64,000 nt of DNA from SABI01 sp963663665. GTDB taxonomy: Bacteria > Spirochaetota > Spirochaetia > Sphaerochaetales > Sphaerochaetaceae. Below, piece after piece: positions 56,706 to 64,000 of this stretch. Every line of letters begins with the position of its first letter. The stretch's first letter is position 1. Below the pieces are notes generated by a model that was given only the letters and a program-made list of their open reading frames with translations, was not told where the DNA came from and made no database searches. The position numbers were made by a program, and so were the translations under genes. The stretch covers positions 310,001 through 374,000 of the forward strand of contig CAXXKP010000001.1 of the NCBI GenBank assembly GCA_963663665.2, read 5' to 3'.

Positions 56706-57656
56706 ATGAAAAAAGCTTTAATTGTCGGAATTAATGACTACCCAAACGATAAGTTAACAGCCTGTATAAATGATGCAACTAGATTATCAACTCTATTAGA
56801 AAGAGACGGTAATGGGGATCCTAATTTTGAGGTCCATCAATTACTGTCAAACAGGTCTACTATTACCAGAGCTAGCTTGAAAAAAGAGATCATCAGTTTA
56901 TTTGAAGGAAGTCCTGATGTTGCTCTATTTTATTATTCTGGTCATGGTCATGTAAACACTCGTGGGGGATACTTAGTCACACCTGATGCGACTCAATATG
57001 ATGAAGGTATAAATATGAATGAGATATTGAGTTTAGTAAATCAGTCAATAGCAAAAAATAGAATAGTGATACTAGATTGTTGTTACGCAGGGAATATGGG
57101 CACACCATCAAATTCTGGATCAAATTGTGCAGAAATTGCAGATGGGGTTACTATATTAGCATCAAGCAATGGTGATGAAACTTCTAGTGAAATTGAAAAC
57201 CAACATGGCGTCTTTACATCTTTACTTATAGATGCTCTCCAAGGAAGTTGTGCGGACCTTTTAGGACATATAACAACAGGAAGTATTTATGCATATGTAG
57301 ATAGAGCGCTTGGACCTTGGGAGCAAAGACCTCTTTTTAAAACTAATGTATCAGAACTTGTTTCACTCAGAGATGTGCCCTCTCCCATTGATAAAAAAAT
57401 TCTTAGGAATTTGTGTCTCTATTTTGAATCACCCTACGATGAATTCCAATTAAATCCTTCTTTTGAGGATACCGAAAGAAAACATAATAAAGATAACTGC
57501 CTTGTATTCAAAGAATTACAAAAACTAACGAGTGAAGGGCTTGTAAAACCTGTGGGAGAAGAATATATGTACTTTGCAGCCATGAATAGTAAATCTTGCA
57601 AACTTACTGCCATGGGAATACAATATTGGAAATTAGTAAAATCAGGGAGAGTTTAA
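56706..57656 (+). CDS. Caspase-like protease (peptidase C14), Thoeris-type effector
   Basis: 316 residues. The caspase fold (about 1-210) opens KKALIVGINDYPNDKLTACIND; His80 stands in YYSGHGH and Cys126 in VILDCCYAG, the complete dyad. The C-terminal part (about 225-316) has winged-helix-like text (LVFKELQKLTSEGLVKPVG) and may be the signal-sensing or partner-binding domain. In type IV Thoeris a TIR-made cyclic ADP-ribose isomer turns on such a protease, which then degrades host proteins and stops phage growth. Ends four bases into the convergent integrase gene. Confidence 0.87.
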   Translation: MKKALIVGINDYPNDKLTACINDATRLSTLLERDGNGDPNFEVHQLLSNRSTITRASLKKEIISLFEGSPDVALFYYSGHGHVNTRGGYLVTPDATQYDEGINMNEILSLVNQSIAKNRIVILDCCYAGNMGTPSNSGSNCAEIADGVTILASSNGDETSSEIENQHGVFTSLLIDALQGSCADLLGHITTGSIYAYVDRALGPWEQRPLFKTNVSELVSLRDVPSPIDKKILRNLCLYFESPYDEFQLNPSFEDTERKHNKDNCLVFKELQKLTSEGLVKPVGEEYMYFAAMNSKSCKLTAMGIQYWKLVKSGRV

Positions 57657-58849
57657 ATTAAATCACTGAAATTATCTAAAAGATTTCGATATTCTACTAG
57701 AATGTTTAGCTGATCTTGTTGATTGGAATGATCATACCTATCAGTCATGGAATCACTTCTATGTCCTGTCATGGATTGTAACACATCTTTAGGTAATAAA
57801 GGGCGTAGAAGAGTATTGTAGGTGTGTCTGAATCCATGTATCACTAGGTTTCTATTACCTACTTCTATTTTGACTCGTGTTAATGCTTGTTCAAAATGTC
57901 TTGCCATGGTTTTTCTTGTTACCGGTTTAGATCTATCACTACCAAAAAAGAGTAGATCATTCATTTGATCAAAGGGAGACTCTTTCAACCAATCTTGTAA
58001 ATATTCGTCAGCTTTCTTAGTGAGCAACACAACTCTTGAATGACCTGTTTTAGTTGTTCCAAAGACACCATTATCTTTTACTGCTCTTTCAATTCTAAGA
58101 CCATTTCTCTGTTCGTTCCACAAAATATGTTTCCATTGTAATGCTCTCACTTCTCCTGATCTCAATCCTGTAGTAGCTAGAATATAGAACAAATAAGCAT
58201 ATTCTTTTCTTCCCCAAATAGAGATCATTTTCTCTATGTCCTCTGGAAATAACAGATTCAATTCTTCTTTACTAAAGACTCCTCGTTCTTTGGGTTTATT
58301 TGCTAAAGACTCAGCAGTCTCTAAGCAATTAAAAGGAACGATACGTTCTCTCTCTGCTTCCCTTAAGATTATACGGAACGTATAGAGTATATGATTTTTA
58401 GTTTGATTAGAAAGGTTTCTTTGTACCTGTTCCTTCTTCTGCTCCTCATCCTTTTTCTCATGGGTTTGTAAATTGACCAACCAATTCTCAATCTCAACCC
58501 TATTCAATGACTCTAGTTTTCTATTTCCAAACTTTGGAATGATATAATTATAAAGATGACTTCTACGTGATCGTGCTGTACTCTCTGAAAAAGATCTTCC
58601 TTTAGCATGTTGGCGTTTAATCCAAGAACAACTCTCCCAAATGAATAAGTTTTCAGTGTACTTCTTTAGTGTCATTGATTGAGGAGATAATGAAGAAATA
58701 AATTCATCAGCTACTTCACGAGCATCTCCTTTTTTCACTTTGCCTGTAGCTTTATACATTCGTTTGCCATCTACATTGTAGTAACTGAAGTACCAACTAA
58801 ACTTTTTGTTGTCAGTAAATCTCTTATATAGGGTGTATTGTTGTCTCAT
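57653..58849 (-). CDS. int: Tyrosine integrase of the element
   Basis: 398 residues. Arm-binding N-terminus (SWYFSYYNVDGKRMYKATGK), core-binding SAM-like domain (about 60-175), catalytic domain with Arg in TTGLRSGEVRAL, Lys in FGTTKTGHSR, HGFRHTYN (His-x-x-Arg), His in TGHRSDSMTDRYDH and the nucleophile Tyr in that last motif. All catalytic residues are present, so it appears functional. It is beside the right 44-bp end and points into the element. It is not closely similar to the two truncated integrase remnants. Confidence 0.94.
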   Translation of the reverse strand: MRQQYTLYKRFTDNKKFSWYFSYYNVDGKRMYKATGKVKKGDAREVADEFISSLSPQSMTLKKYTENLFIWESCSWIKRQHAKGRSFSESTARSRRSHLYNYIIPKFGNRKLESLNRVEIENWLVNLQTHEKKDEEQKKEQVQRNLSNQTKNHILYTFRIILREAERERIVPFNCLETAESLANKPKERGVFSKEELNLLFPEDIEKMISIWGRKEYAYLFYILATTGLRSGEVRALQWKHILWNEQRNGLRIERAVKDNGVFGTTKTGHSRVVLLTKKADEYLQDWLKESPFDQMNDLLFFGSDRSKPVTRKTMARHFEQALTRVKIEVGNRNLVIHGFRHTYNTLLRPLLPKDVLQSMTGHRSDSMTDRYDHSNQQDQLNILVEYRNLLDNFSDLI

Positions 58850-58856
58850 GTGTTTA

Positions 58857-58880
58857 TTTTGTTGTCATTTTTGCTGTCAT
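58857..58880 (+). repeat. Arm-type integrase site candidates, right
   Basis: TTTTGTTGTCATTTTTGCTG followed by TCAT: two repeats with a 12-base period, about 80 bases inside the right end and just upstream of int. The same motif is found near the left end at 52930-52952. Confidence 0.6.
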
Positions 58881-58961
58881 GTCAAGGAAAAGTTTTATAC
58901 ATAAACAAATAATCTTATGAATGAGGTTTTTTAATTGTTTGTATTATATGGCTTAAAGTGT

Positions 58962-59005
58962 TAAGCGTCTGAAGGGAGTCGAACCCTCGTCACGAGCTTG
59001 GGAAG
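58962..59005 (-). repeat. Right end of the element: tRNA-Gly(CCC) 3' fragment (copy D)
   Basis: Identical 44 bp to 52748-52791. Its right side continues into a repeat shared with the right flank of copy B rather than into a tRNA 5' half, so the functional tRNA-Gly gene must be further right or elsewhere. Confidence 0.88.
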
Positions 59006-59145
59006 AAATACTAGGCCGACGTCTAGTGTCATTACTACCAGTAGTGTAGCACAATATCAAGGATTAGCACACTATAAAACGCATAAACCGCCTGTGCCGT
59101 ATATAAAGTGGGACTAATAGTGTGCCTAGGGTAGTCCCACTTTTT
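59006..59145 (-). repeat. Conserved att-flanking repeat, copy 2
   Basis: Aligns with 49582-49720. Ends in GTGGGACTA (59108-59116) pairing with TAGTCCCAC (59132-59140) followed by TTTTT, a strong terminator-like stem for a plus-strand transcript. The remaining bases to 59423 contain no gene. Confidence 0.6.
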
Positions 59146-59423
59146 ACTATTCTTCTATACAGCGAAATGTCATGAGCGTGATAAGCTCTTACCAATTTTT
59201 TTCCAAAAAAACTTGCAAGCATGAATTAGTAAATCAATTGGCAAAGCTACTTTCATAAAAATGAAAGTTATATTTAACCAATAAATCAATACTATTACAC
59301 ACTTATAAAAGGATTTAGACAAAAGATTGTTAATTAATAATCGATGTGTATAATCATTTATATAAGTTGGTAATCTTTTTATTATTAAAGTACATTGATA
59401 TTTGAGTCAATGAGAGAGGTTCT

Positions 59424-60191
59424 ATGGCAAAAATAAAAGAGTCCAGACAAAGTGCGCTATCTAAAAAAATCTATAAAAAACATTTAATACTATTTAGAAA
59501 ATTAAATGATACATTTATTTTTGTAAATCAAGCCATACCAATTCTAGAAAAAGAAAAGAAGTGTTATCATAGTTCTCAAGATTATGAGAAAGATTTGAAA
59601 TATTTTGTACCCTCACACAAAAAAACTAAGTATGCCTACAGAACAGATAAAGAACTACAAAATATATATAATAGATTTTTAAAAGATGATTTATATAAAG
59701 CAATACTATCATCTTGCATTTCTGATTTTGAAGATTTTTTATTTACTAGCTTAAAAGAAATTTTGAAACAATACCCACAAAAAGCAACAACATCAGTCTC
59801 TGGGGTAAGCATTAACAAAGATATTAAACTAGAACAAATATTATTATTCAACGATATTAATAGTTTATTAGATAATCAAATTTCAAATATAATTACTCAT
59901 ATATCTTATTTATCTCCCTTAAAATATTTCGAATACTTCGCTGCGATTTCAGGCGTTAAAATTTCAGATGTTTTAATTCATGATTATATAGAGTTAAAAG
60001 CGTCAAGAGATTTAATTATTCATAATAATTCAATAATCAATAATGTTTATCTAATCAAAGCAGGTAGTTTATCGCGCGGTAAAATTAATGAACGAATCAG
60101 TATTGATCAAGATTATTTTGATAATTCAATAGCATTATTAAAGAATTTATCAGGAATCATAAGAAGAGAAATTGATTTAATCTATAAATAA
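59424..60191 (+). CDS. HEPN-domain protein (RiboL-PSP-HEPN-like)
   Basis: 255 residues. Mostly helical; RDLIIHNNSIINNVYL contains the HEPN Rx4H motif, which forms the active site of HEPN ribonucleases. Family members with this layout are found in phage-defence islands and toxin systems. No adjacent antitoxin with a matching MNT domain is seen; the gene stands alone 230 bases upstream of the Panacea unit. A GAGAGAGG site precedes the ATG. A defence or abortive-infection role is inferred. Confidence 0.65.
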   Translation: MAKIKESRQSALSKKIYKKHLILFRKLNDTFIFVNQAIPILEKEKKCYHSSQDYEKDLKYFVPSHKKTKYAYRTDKELQNIYNRFLKDDLYKAILSSCISDFEDFLFTSLKEILKQYPQKATTSVSGVSINKDIKLEQILLFNDINSLLDNQISNIITHISYLSPLKYFEYFAAISGVKISDVLIHDYIELKASRDLIIHNNSIINNVYLIKAGSLSRGKINERISIDQDYFDNSIALLKNLSGIIRREIDLIYK

Positions 60192-60413
60192 ATAATGTTA
60201 GATTAATTAAATAAAAAAGGTTCTTTATTACAAGAAATAGAATCTAGCATATACAATATAATATACCGTAGTGTTGTTTTATAATAGAAATGCTTAACTA
60301 CAACATTTCCATACGCTATATAAAGTTTACACTATTGTGTGCAATTGTGTTATATTACATATAGTATCGCATATAAAGTATGACAACTTTAATAATGCAT
60401 TTAAAGAGGTTCT

Positions 60414-60974
60414 ATGATAAATTTTGAATTCAATGAAAAAAGAGCAACACAAGCTGCGGCGTTTTTCATCGAAAAAAACGGTTGTACCATGAACCACATG
60501 AAATTAATTAAGCTTCTGTATCTTGCAGACAGGGTATCAATAAAAAAATGGTACGAACCAATAACAGGTGATAAATATTTTTCTCTACCACACGGACCAA
60601 TTGTTAGTAATATTTTAGACAAAATCAATCATACTCAAGATATTGAAAATCAATCCTATTGGTACAATTATATTGAAAAATCTGGTTCCCATGAAGTATC
60701 ACTGTTGTCTAAGATTGAATATGACGAATTGAGCAAAAGAGAATTAAAATTGCTAAATGATTTAGATGAATATTTTAAGAACTATACCCAATGGGAAATG
60801 GTAAAATTTTGTCATGAAAACGTACCTGAGTGGCAAGACCCCAAAGATTCTCGTCTAGATATAAATATTGAACAAATCATTGAAGCTACGGCAGATAATG
60901 AAGAAGAAAAAAATCAGATACTTGCAGGGGTTACTTTAAAAAGTTTTATCTCTCGTGAGTCAATTGCAATATGA
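60414..60974 (+). CDS. Panacea-domain (SocA/DUF4065) antitoxin-like protein
   Basis: 186 residues. MNHMKLIKLLYLADRVSIKKW, PHGPIVSNILDKI and YTQWEMVKFCHENVPEW match the Panacea domain, a versatile antitoxin fold. AGAGGT precedes the ATG. It overlaps the next gene by four bases (ATGA), the usual linkage of an antitoxin with its toxin. Confidence 0.82.
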   Translation: MINFEFNEKRATQAAAFFIEKNGCTMNHMKLIKLLYLADRVSIKKWYEPITGDKYFSLPHGPIVSNILDKINHTQDIENQSYWYNYIEKSGSHEVSLLSKIEYDELSKRELKLLNDLDEYFKNYTQWEMVKFCHENVPEWQDPKDSRLDINIEQIIEATADNEEEKNQILAGVTLKSFISRESIAI

Positions 60975-61366
60975 TTGATGTTGGATCCTCTTTTCTAAAA
61001 TACCACCCAATTCATTCAAACCATCCAAACAAGAAAAAACATCTTTTTGTGGTAGTTAATAAAATAATTCATGATGAGAACAATAAAGAAATTGCAATAT
61101 GTTTTTATTTGACTACTGTCAATAATAATGGGAATGAAGACTTGTCTTGTGTTTTTGAACGTGGCGAACATGAATTTATTACTCACAAATCCTATATTGA
61201 TTATAGTACCCCTTTGTATGTTCTAGTGGAGACGTTGGAATATGAGGAAATATTAGGGCAAGTTACTATGAAAGCCCCGTTTACTGAAGATCAAGTTGGA
61301 AGAATCATTTCTGGTGCCAATAAATCTGATTCAATAAGGCCATCACATTTAAAATATTTAAGCTAA
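60971..61366 (+). CDS. Putative toxin partner of the Panacea protein
   Basis: 131 residues starting within the antitoxin stop. HLFVVVNKIIHDENNKE and ERGEHEFITHKSYIDYSTP suggest a small beta barrel like PemK/MazF-type proteins, but no catalytic motif is certain. Function is inferred from its place behind the antitoxin. Confidence 0.55.
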   Translation: MIDVGSSFLKYHPIHSNHPNKKKHLFVVVNKIIHDENNKEIAICFYLTTVNNNGNEDLSCVFERGEHEFITHKSYIDYSTPLYVLVETLEYEEILGQVTMKAPFTEDQVGRIISGANKSDSIRPSHLKYLS

Positions 61367-61388
61367 CCAAATTCTTTTTAATGCCTAA

Positions 61389-61661
61389 TTACTGAATAAT
61401 CACACCTCCTAATTTCTCTAAATGCCTTCTCAATCCGTCCGCATAATCCTGCCAGTCATAAAGTAAGAATTCAAATTGAACACTATTGTGAAGAATATCT
61501 GCATCAGTCATTGGCTTTTCGATGAGATCTATAGGAACTCTTGGAGGCTCGAAAACATCGAATGAAGGGATTATATATTCTGGGACTAAAACTTCACTTG
61601 TTTGACACCCTACGAGCATTAGCACGCTTATACTGATCAGCAGCAAGCTTCTTAACTTCAT
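61389..61661 (-). CDS. Outer-membrane spanin lipoprotein (Rz1-like)
   Basis: 90 residues. The signal peptide with lipobox LVGC gives a lipidated Cys19 in the outer membrane; the mature part is Pro-rich (VPEYIIPSFDVFEPPRVPID). Its first 68 bases lie inside the i-spanin gene in another frame, the classical Rz/Rz1 layout. Together they fuse inner and outer membranes in the last step of phage lysis. Confidence 0.7.
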   Translation of the reverse strand: MKLRSLLLISISVLMLVGCQTSEVLVPEYIIPSFDVFEPPRVPIDLIEKPMTDADILHNSVQFEFLLYDWQDYADGLRRHLEKLGGVIIQ

Positions 61662-61932
61662 CAGATAACTCCTCCTTTTTATCTTCTATAATTTCCTCAA
61701 TCTCAACTTCAACCTCTTTTTTATCCTGGGAATTATCTTCCTTCTTAATAACAAGATCATCTTTTATCTCATCAGCCTGTTCCTGAATAGTTGTTATAAC
61801 TTTTAGTTTATCTCGTTCCTTTTCAACCTGTTCCCTGGCCGTTCTTTCATTAGAAGTCTTTCGTTTTTCGATCTTAAGTAAACTCACAAGGAACACAAAG
61901 ATTACCCCAATAATACCGAATATAATTTCCAT
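61594..61932 (-). CDS. Inner-membrane spanin (Rz-like)
   Basis: 112 residues: an N-terminal membrane helix (about 3-19), then a long charged coiled coil rich in Glu and Lys. Fits an i-spanin. Overlaps the lipoprotein gene and follows the holin-like gene by one base. Confidence 0.68.
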   Translation of the reverse strand: MEIIFGIIGVIFVFLVSLLKIEKRKTSNERTAREQVEKERDKLKVITTIQEQADEIKDDLVIKKEDNSQDKKEVEVEIEEIIEDKKEELSDEVKKLAADQYKRANARRVSNK

Positions 61933-61933
61933 C

Positions 61934-62152
61934 TTATTTATCCTTTAGCTTCCCAGCTATCTTTATTCCCTTATCTGTTGCAACATACGCAGTAGAGAGA
62001 GTCCCTGCTACTGTGATTACCTGGGAGAGTGGAATCTCTAAATCAGGGAGCATTGCTTGCACGATGAATGCTCCGACAACCATAAAACACCAAAACACGA
62101 CTACCCATAAAGTTTTATGTTTAACTTTCCCATCTTCAGTTGTATATGCCAT
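61934..62152 (-). CDS. Holin-like small membrane protein
   Basis: 72 residues with two hydrophobic helices (about 14-34 and 42-60) and charged ends. Size, topology and place between XhlA-like and spanin genes fit a phage holin. One base separates it from the next gene on each side. Confidence 0.65.
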   Translation of the reverse strand: MAYTTEDGKVKHKTLWVVVFWCFMVVGAFIVQAMLPDLEIPLSQVITVAGTLSTAYVATDKGIKIAGKLKDK

Positions 62153-62153
62153 A

Positions 62154-62516
62154 TCATCCCCCTATTACTTTTATCCAGGTACTTATCAATACCCCAATAC
62201 CTGTACCGAGTGAAACAAACGCAGCAATCCCCTTCCACCCCGATAGAAGTCCTTTCTTTGCACGTTCTTTTCTTTCTGCGACATCTGCAATATAAGGACA
62301 CTGAGCAAGGTGGCCAGAGGTCTTGTACTCCTCTAGATCTTCTTTAACGAGCATAACAGTCCTGTGAGTCTCATCGATGCGATGACTCATACCGTTATGT
62401 ATAGTCTTGTTTATGGATTTGATCTCTGCACTTTGAGTTGCTTGGTTTTCACTAATCTCTATAACTTTTACGAGCAACTGTTCTATCATGCCTCTCTGTG
62501 TTGGTTGTTGTGCCAT
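62154..62516 (-). CDS. Phage membrane protein, XhlA-like
   Basis: 120 residues. A helical, charged N-terminal part (QLLVKVIEISENQATQSAEI) and one C-terminal membrane helix (about 95-113) resemble hemolysin XhlA-type proteins that assist holins. No enzyme motif. Confidence 0.5.
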   Translation of the reverse strand: MAQQPTQRGMIEQLLVKVIEISENQATQSAEIKSINKTIHNGMSHRIDETHRTVMLVKEDLEEYKTSGHLAQCPYIADVAERKERAKKGLLSGWKGIAAFVSLGTGIGVLISTWIKVIGG

Positions 62517-63076
62517 TATTCCACCTCCATCACAAAGAGATTATTAGTTATTTGATAATCAAGTTCTATGTTCAAAATTATGTAGAAACACATCCTGCCG
62601 TCTGCTTTATTTGAATAACAGAGAAGCTGTTCTGTTTGTTCCCATGATTTCCTAACTGTTTCGTACTCTCCATCCATAACCCTAAAAGAAGGAACATATA
62701 TATCATCTGTGGACTTACGCATGTATGTTGAATTGTTATAACCTGTTAGAGCATCTCTGTTAATGTAATAACTTGCCACCTCTTCATTATGAGAATTATA
62801 AGCATGGATAGTATTCTCTTCCTCATCTAAGTAGAAGTTCAGAACATCAAATTCGTAGTTCTTATCAAGAGCAATCTCCACATTAGAGTTCATCGTTATG
62901 TAAAACTTCGCTACCTCATAGGATTGGCCAACGTAATCAAGCTGTACGACACTCAATCTTGGACTATCAAATGTATTGAATATGTCTTCTGCAATAGAAG
63001 GAATCTGAATACTTATATTATCTAGAGTATCTATTATTTTTTGTGTATCTATTTTACTTATCAATTCTTCTATCAT
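62516..63076 (-). CDS. Hypothetical prophage protein
   Basis: 186 residues, acidic, with strand-rich text in the middle (EVAKFYITMNSNVEIALDK). No family recognised. Stop and start share one base with the next gene, so the cluster is one operon. Probably a tail-associated or baseplate accessory protein. Confidence 0.5.
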   Translation of the reverse strand: MIEELISKIDTQKIIDTLDNISIQIPSIAEDIFNTFDSPRLSVVQLDYVGQSYEVAKFYITMNSNVEIALDKNYEFDVLNFYLDEEENTIHAYNSHNEEVASYYINRDALTGYNNSTYMRKSTDDIYVPSFRVMDGEYETVRKSWEQTEQLLCYSNKADGRMCFYIILNIELDYQITNNLFVMEVE

Positions 63077-63084
63077 ACAATCTC

Positions 63085-63687
63085 CTATGTAAATGCTATT
63101 GCAGACTTCACACTAACCATTCTTTTAATCAAAGCAGATGTTATCTGAGTTCCTCTAAGCCCTGTTGTGGTGAGCCAACTATCTGTGAGTGTTAGAGAAA
63201 GAGAGGTGTTTAGATGCCACCGATAAGCATAATCGAGTGAACGTCCATAGATATATTTGCCTTGAACCGTAGAGTTGTACTGAGTATCTGCTCCAACATT
63301 GTAAACGTACAATCGTTCCGTTGTTCTGCTCCTCTCTCCCTCATAAGTATAAGCACGGAACGCAAACAAGAAAGAATCTGTACCATTATATTCGGCCCTC
63401 ACTGTTCCTGATGATGGCATTTGATTATTCCTCACCCTATACACGGTAGAAGAACTCTTACCAATATTTATCGAGTGAATCTGCACCCAAGATTGACTAG
63501 CTATTGAGTATCTCCAAAACTCACAGGTAACAGCAGGATGCTTTACCCATATGGAAGAAGCAGTCCCAGTTTCAACTTCCCACCAGATGGAATTACCAAA
63601 GGCATAAGACCAGTAAGCTGTACTAGTTTCCCCTGATACTGAGTAGGCTATTCCTGTTGTGTTTACTTGGTTGATTAAAGTACCCAT
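63085..63687 (-). CDS. Hypothetical prophage tail-region protein
   Basis: 200 residues, rich in Ser/Thr/Tyr/Trp and beta-strand patterns (YWSYAFGNSIWWEVETGTAS), as in receptor-binding or tail-tip domains. Shares one base with the partial gene upstream. Function not assigned beyond the tail context. Confidence 0.5.
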   Translation of the reverse strand: MGTLINQVNTTGIAYSVSGETSTAYWSYAFGNSIWWEVETGTASSIWVKHPAVTCEFWRYSIASQSWVQIHSINIGKSSSTVYRVRNNQMPSSGTVRAEYNGTDSFLFAFRAYTYEGERSRTTERLYVYNVGADTQYNSTVQGKYIYGRSLDYAYRWHLNTSLSLTLTDSWLTTTGLRGTQITSALIKRMVSVKSAIAFT

Positions 63688-64000
63688 TAATTAAATACCG
63701 CCCCCCAAACATTACTTCCTGTTATGTTCGCAAAACCACCGATATTACCACCTCCATAGATATCACCAGCCATATTAATGTTTCTGATTTTCTTTGCTGC
63801 AGAACCTAGATCAGTACCGTCAGTAGTTATGTTTGATGTAGCATTTACAAAAGGAATAAGACTTTTTGATTTAACAGAATCTATATCTGACAGAATATTG
63901 AAACTTCCAGAAATGTTATAAAACCCTAGTGACGTCCCTTCGGCAGTAGCAAGGTGCATTTCAAGTGTTGGAGCGTTACTGAAAACTATAGAAAGAAAGT
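63687..64000 (-). CDS. Phage tail fibre-like protein, N-terminus off the right edge
   Basis: The frame is open to the window edge, so the start lies outside. The readable C-terminal 104 residues (SIVFSNAPTLEMHLATAEG, IPFVNATSNITTDGTDLG, KKIRNINMAGDIYGGG) have the Gly/Asn-rich repeating style of tail fibres. It marks the structural end of a prophage that continues to the right. Confidence 0.6.
   Translation of the reverse strand, partial: FLSIVFSNAPTLEMHLATAEGTSLGFYNISGSFNILSDIDSVKSKSLIPFVNATSNITTDGTDLGSAAKKIRNINMAGDIYGGGNIGGFANITGSNVWGAVFN

Larger units (their letters stand above)
52748..59005. mobile_element. 6.26-kb integrative mobilisable/satellite-like element with TIR-caspase cargo
   Basis: Bounded by perfect 44-bp direct repeats of a tRNA-Gly 3' end. 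Contents: NERD protein, regulator, excisionase-like HTH protein, HUH Rep, TIR + caspase pair, tyrosine integrase adjacent to the right end. Paired TTGTTGTCAT-type repeats lie inside both ends. No structural, portal, capsid or relaxase/T4SS genes, so it likely depends on a helper for transfer, while the Rep suggests a replicating circular stage. Confidence 0.85.

Noticed and set aside
58962..59090. Functional tRNA-Gly at copy D
   Set aside because: Right of the 44-bp core the sequence does not pair with the acceptor or anticodon stems; it matches the right flank of copy B instead.

Overview
The window looks like a chromosome segment of a low-GC spirochaete-type bacterium, probably near Spirochaetaceae/Sphaerochaetaceae. 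This rests on several TRAP and peptide-binding proteins with 'FA-EGQKEA'-like signal-peptide ends, exported beta-barrel-like proteins ending in F, a PerR/rubrerythrin oxygen defence and type III glutamine synthetase. The lineage is an inference from gene content; no rRNA is present.

1-7.5 kb is a nitrogen block: glnN (cut by the left edge), a P-II gene, amtB, a sigma-54 activator with GAF, AAA+ and Fis-type HTH domains, and asnB. glnN and amtB each have a clear -24/-12 promoter, and similar CCTAC-N6-GTAGG palindromes lie upstream of both. 7.5-18.5 kb holds a broken SGNH hydrolase, a secreted alkaline phosphatase, a YibE/F membrane protein, a ferredoxin-like aldo/keto reductase, and a LytS-type kinase + YesN-type regulator + DctPQM TRAP transporter unit. 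18.5-44.9 kb is core metabolism: rubrerythrin, an IS1634-type insertion flanked by 90-bp direct repeats, a DUF362 protein, an exonuclease, manA, an outer-membrane protein/lipoprotein pair, DUF454 + PerR, an acyl-CoA synthetase, a GntR regulator and a tagaturonate epimerase, a UbiA prenyltransferase, an antiporter, a five-gene peptide/nickel-type ABC importer, an S24-like repressor without its catalytic residues facing two paralogous ribbon-helix-helix genes, and an ArsR regulator.

45-64 kb is a stack of mobile elements. Four copies of the 3' part of a tRNA-Gly(CCC)-like gene (45082, 49546, 52748, 58962, all minus strand) divide it into compartments, and integrase genes or integrase remnants sit just left of the last three copies. 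The two older compartments are decayed: IS3 remnant, M20 peptidase and YjbQ fragments, single-base frameshifts. The third (52748-59005) is an apparently intact 6.26-kb integrative element with perfect 44-bp ends. It carries a NERD nuclease-like protein, a small regulator, a structured leader, an excisionase-like protein, an HUH replication initiator, a TIR + caspase-like pair matching type IV Thoeris, and a tyrosine integrase. The fourth starts at 58962 and carries a HEPN protein, a Panacea-type antitoxin with a putative toxin, and then the lysis and tail end of a prophage (holin-like proteins, overlapping spanins, tail proteins) running off the right edge.

The strongest candidate for an exciting system is the TIR-caspase pair at 56297-57656. 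Next come the serial accretion of elements at one tRNA-Gly site and the structured RNA and origin-like region in front of the excisionase and Rep genes.
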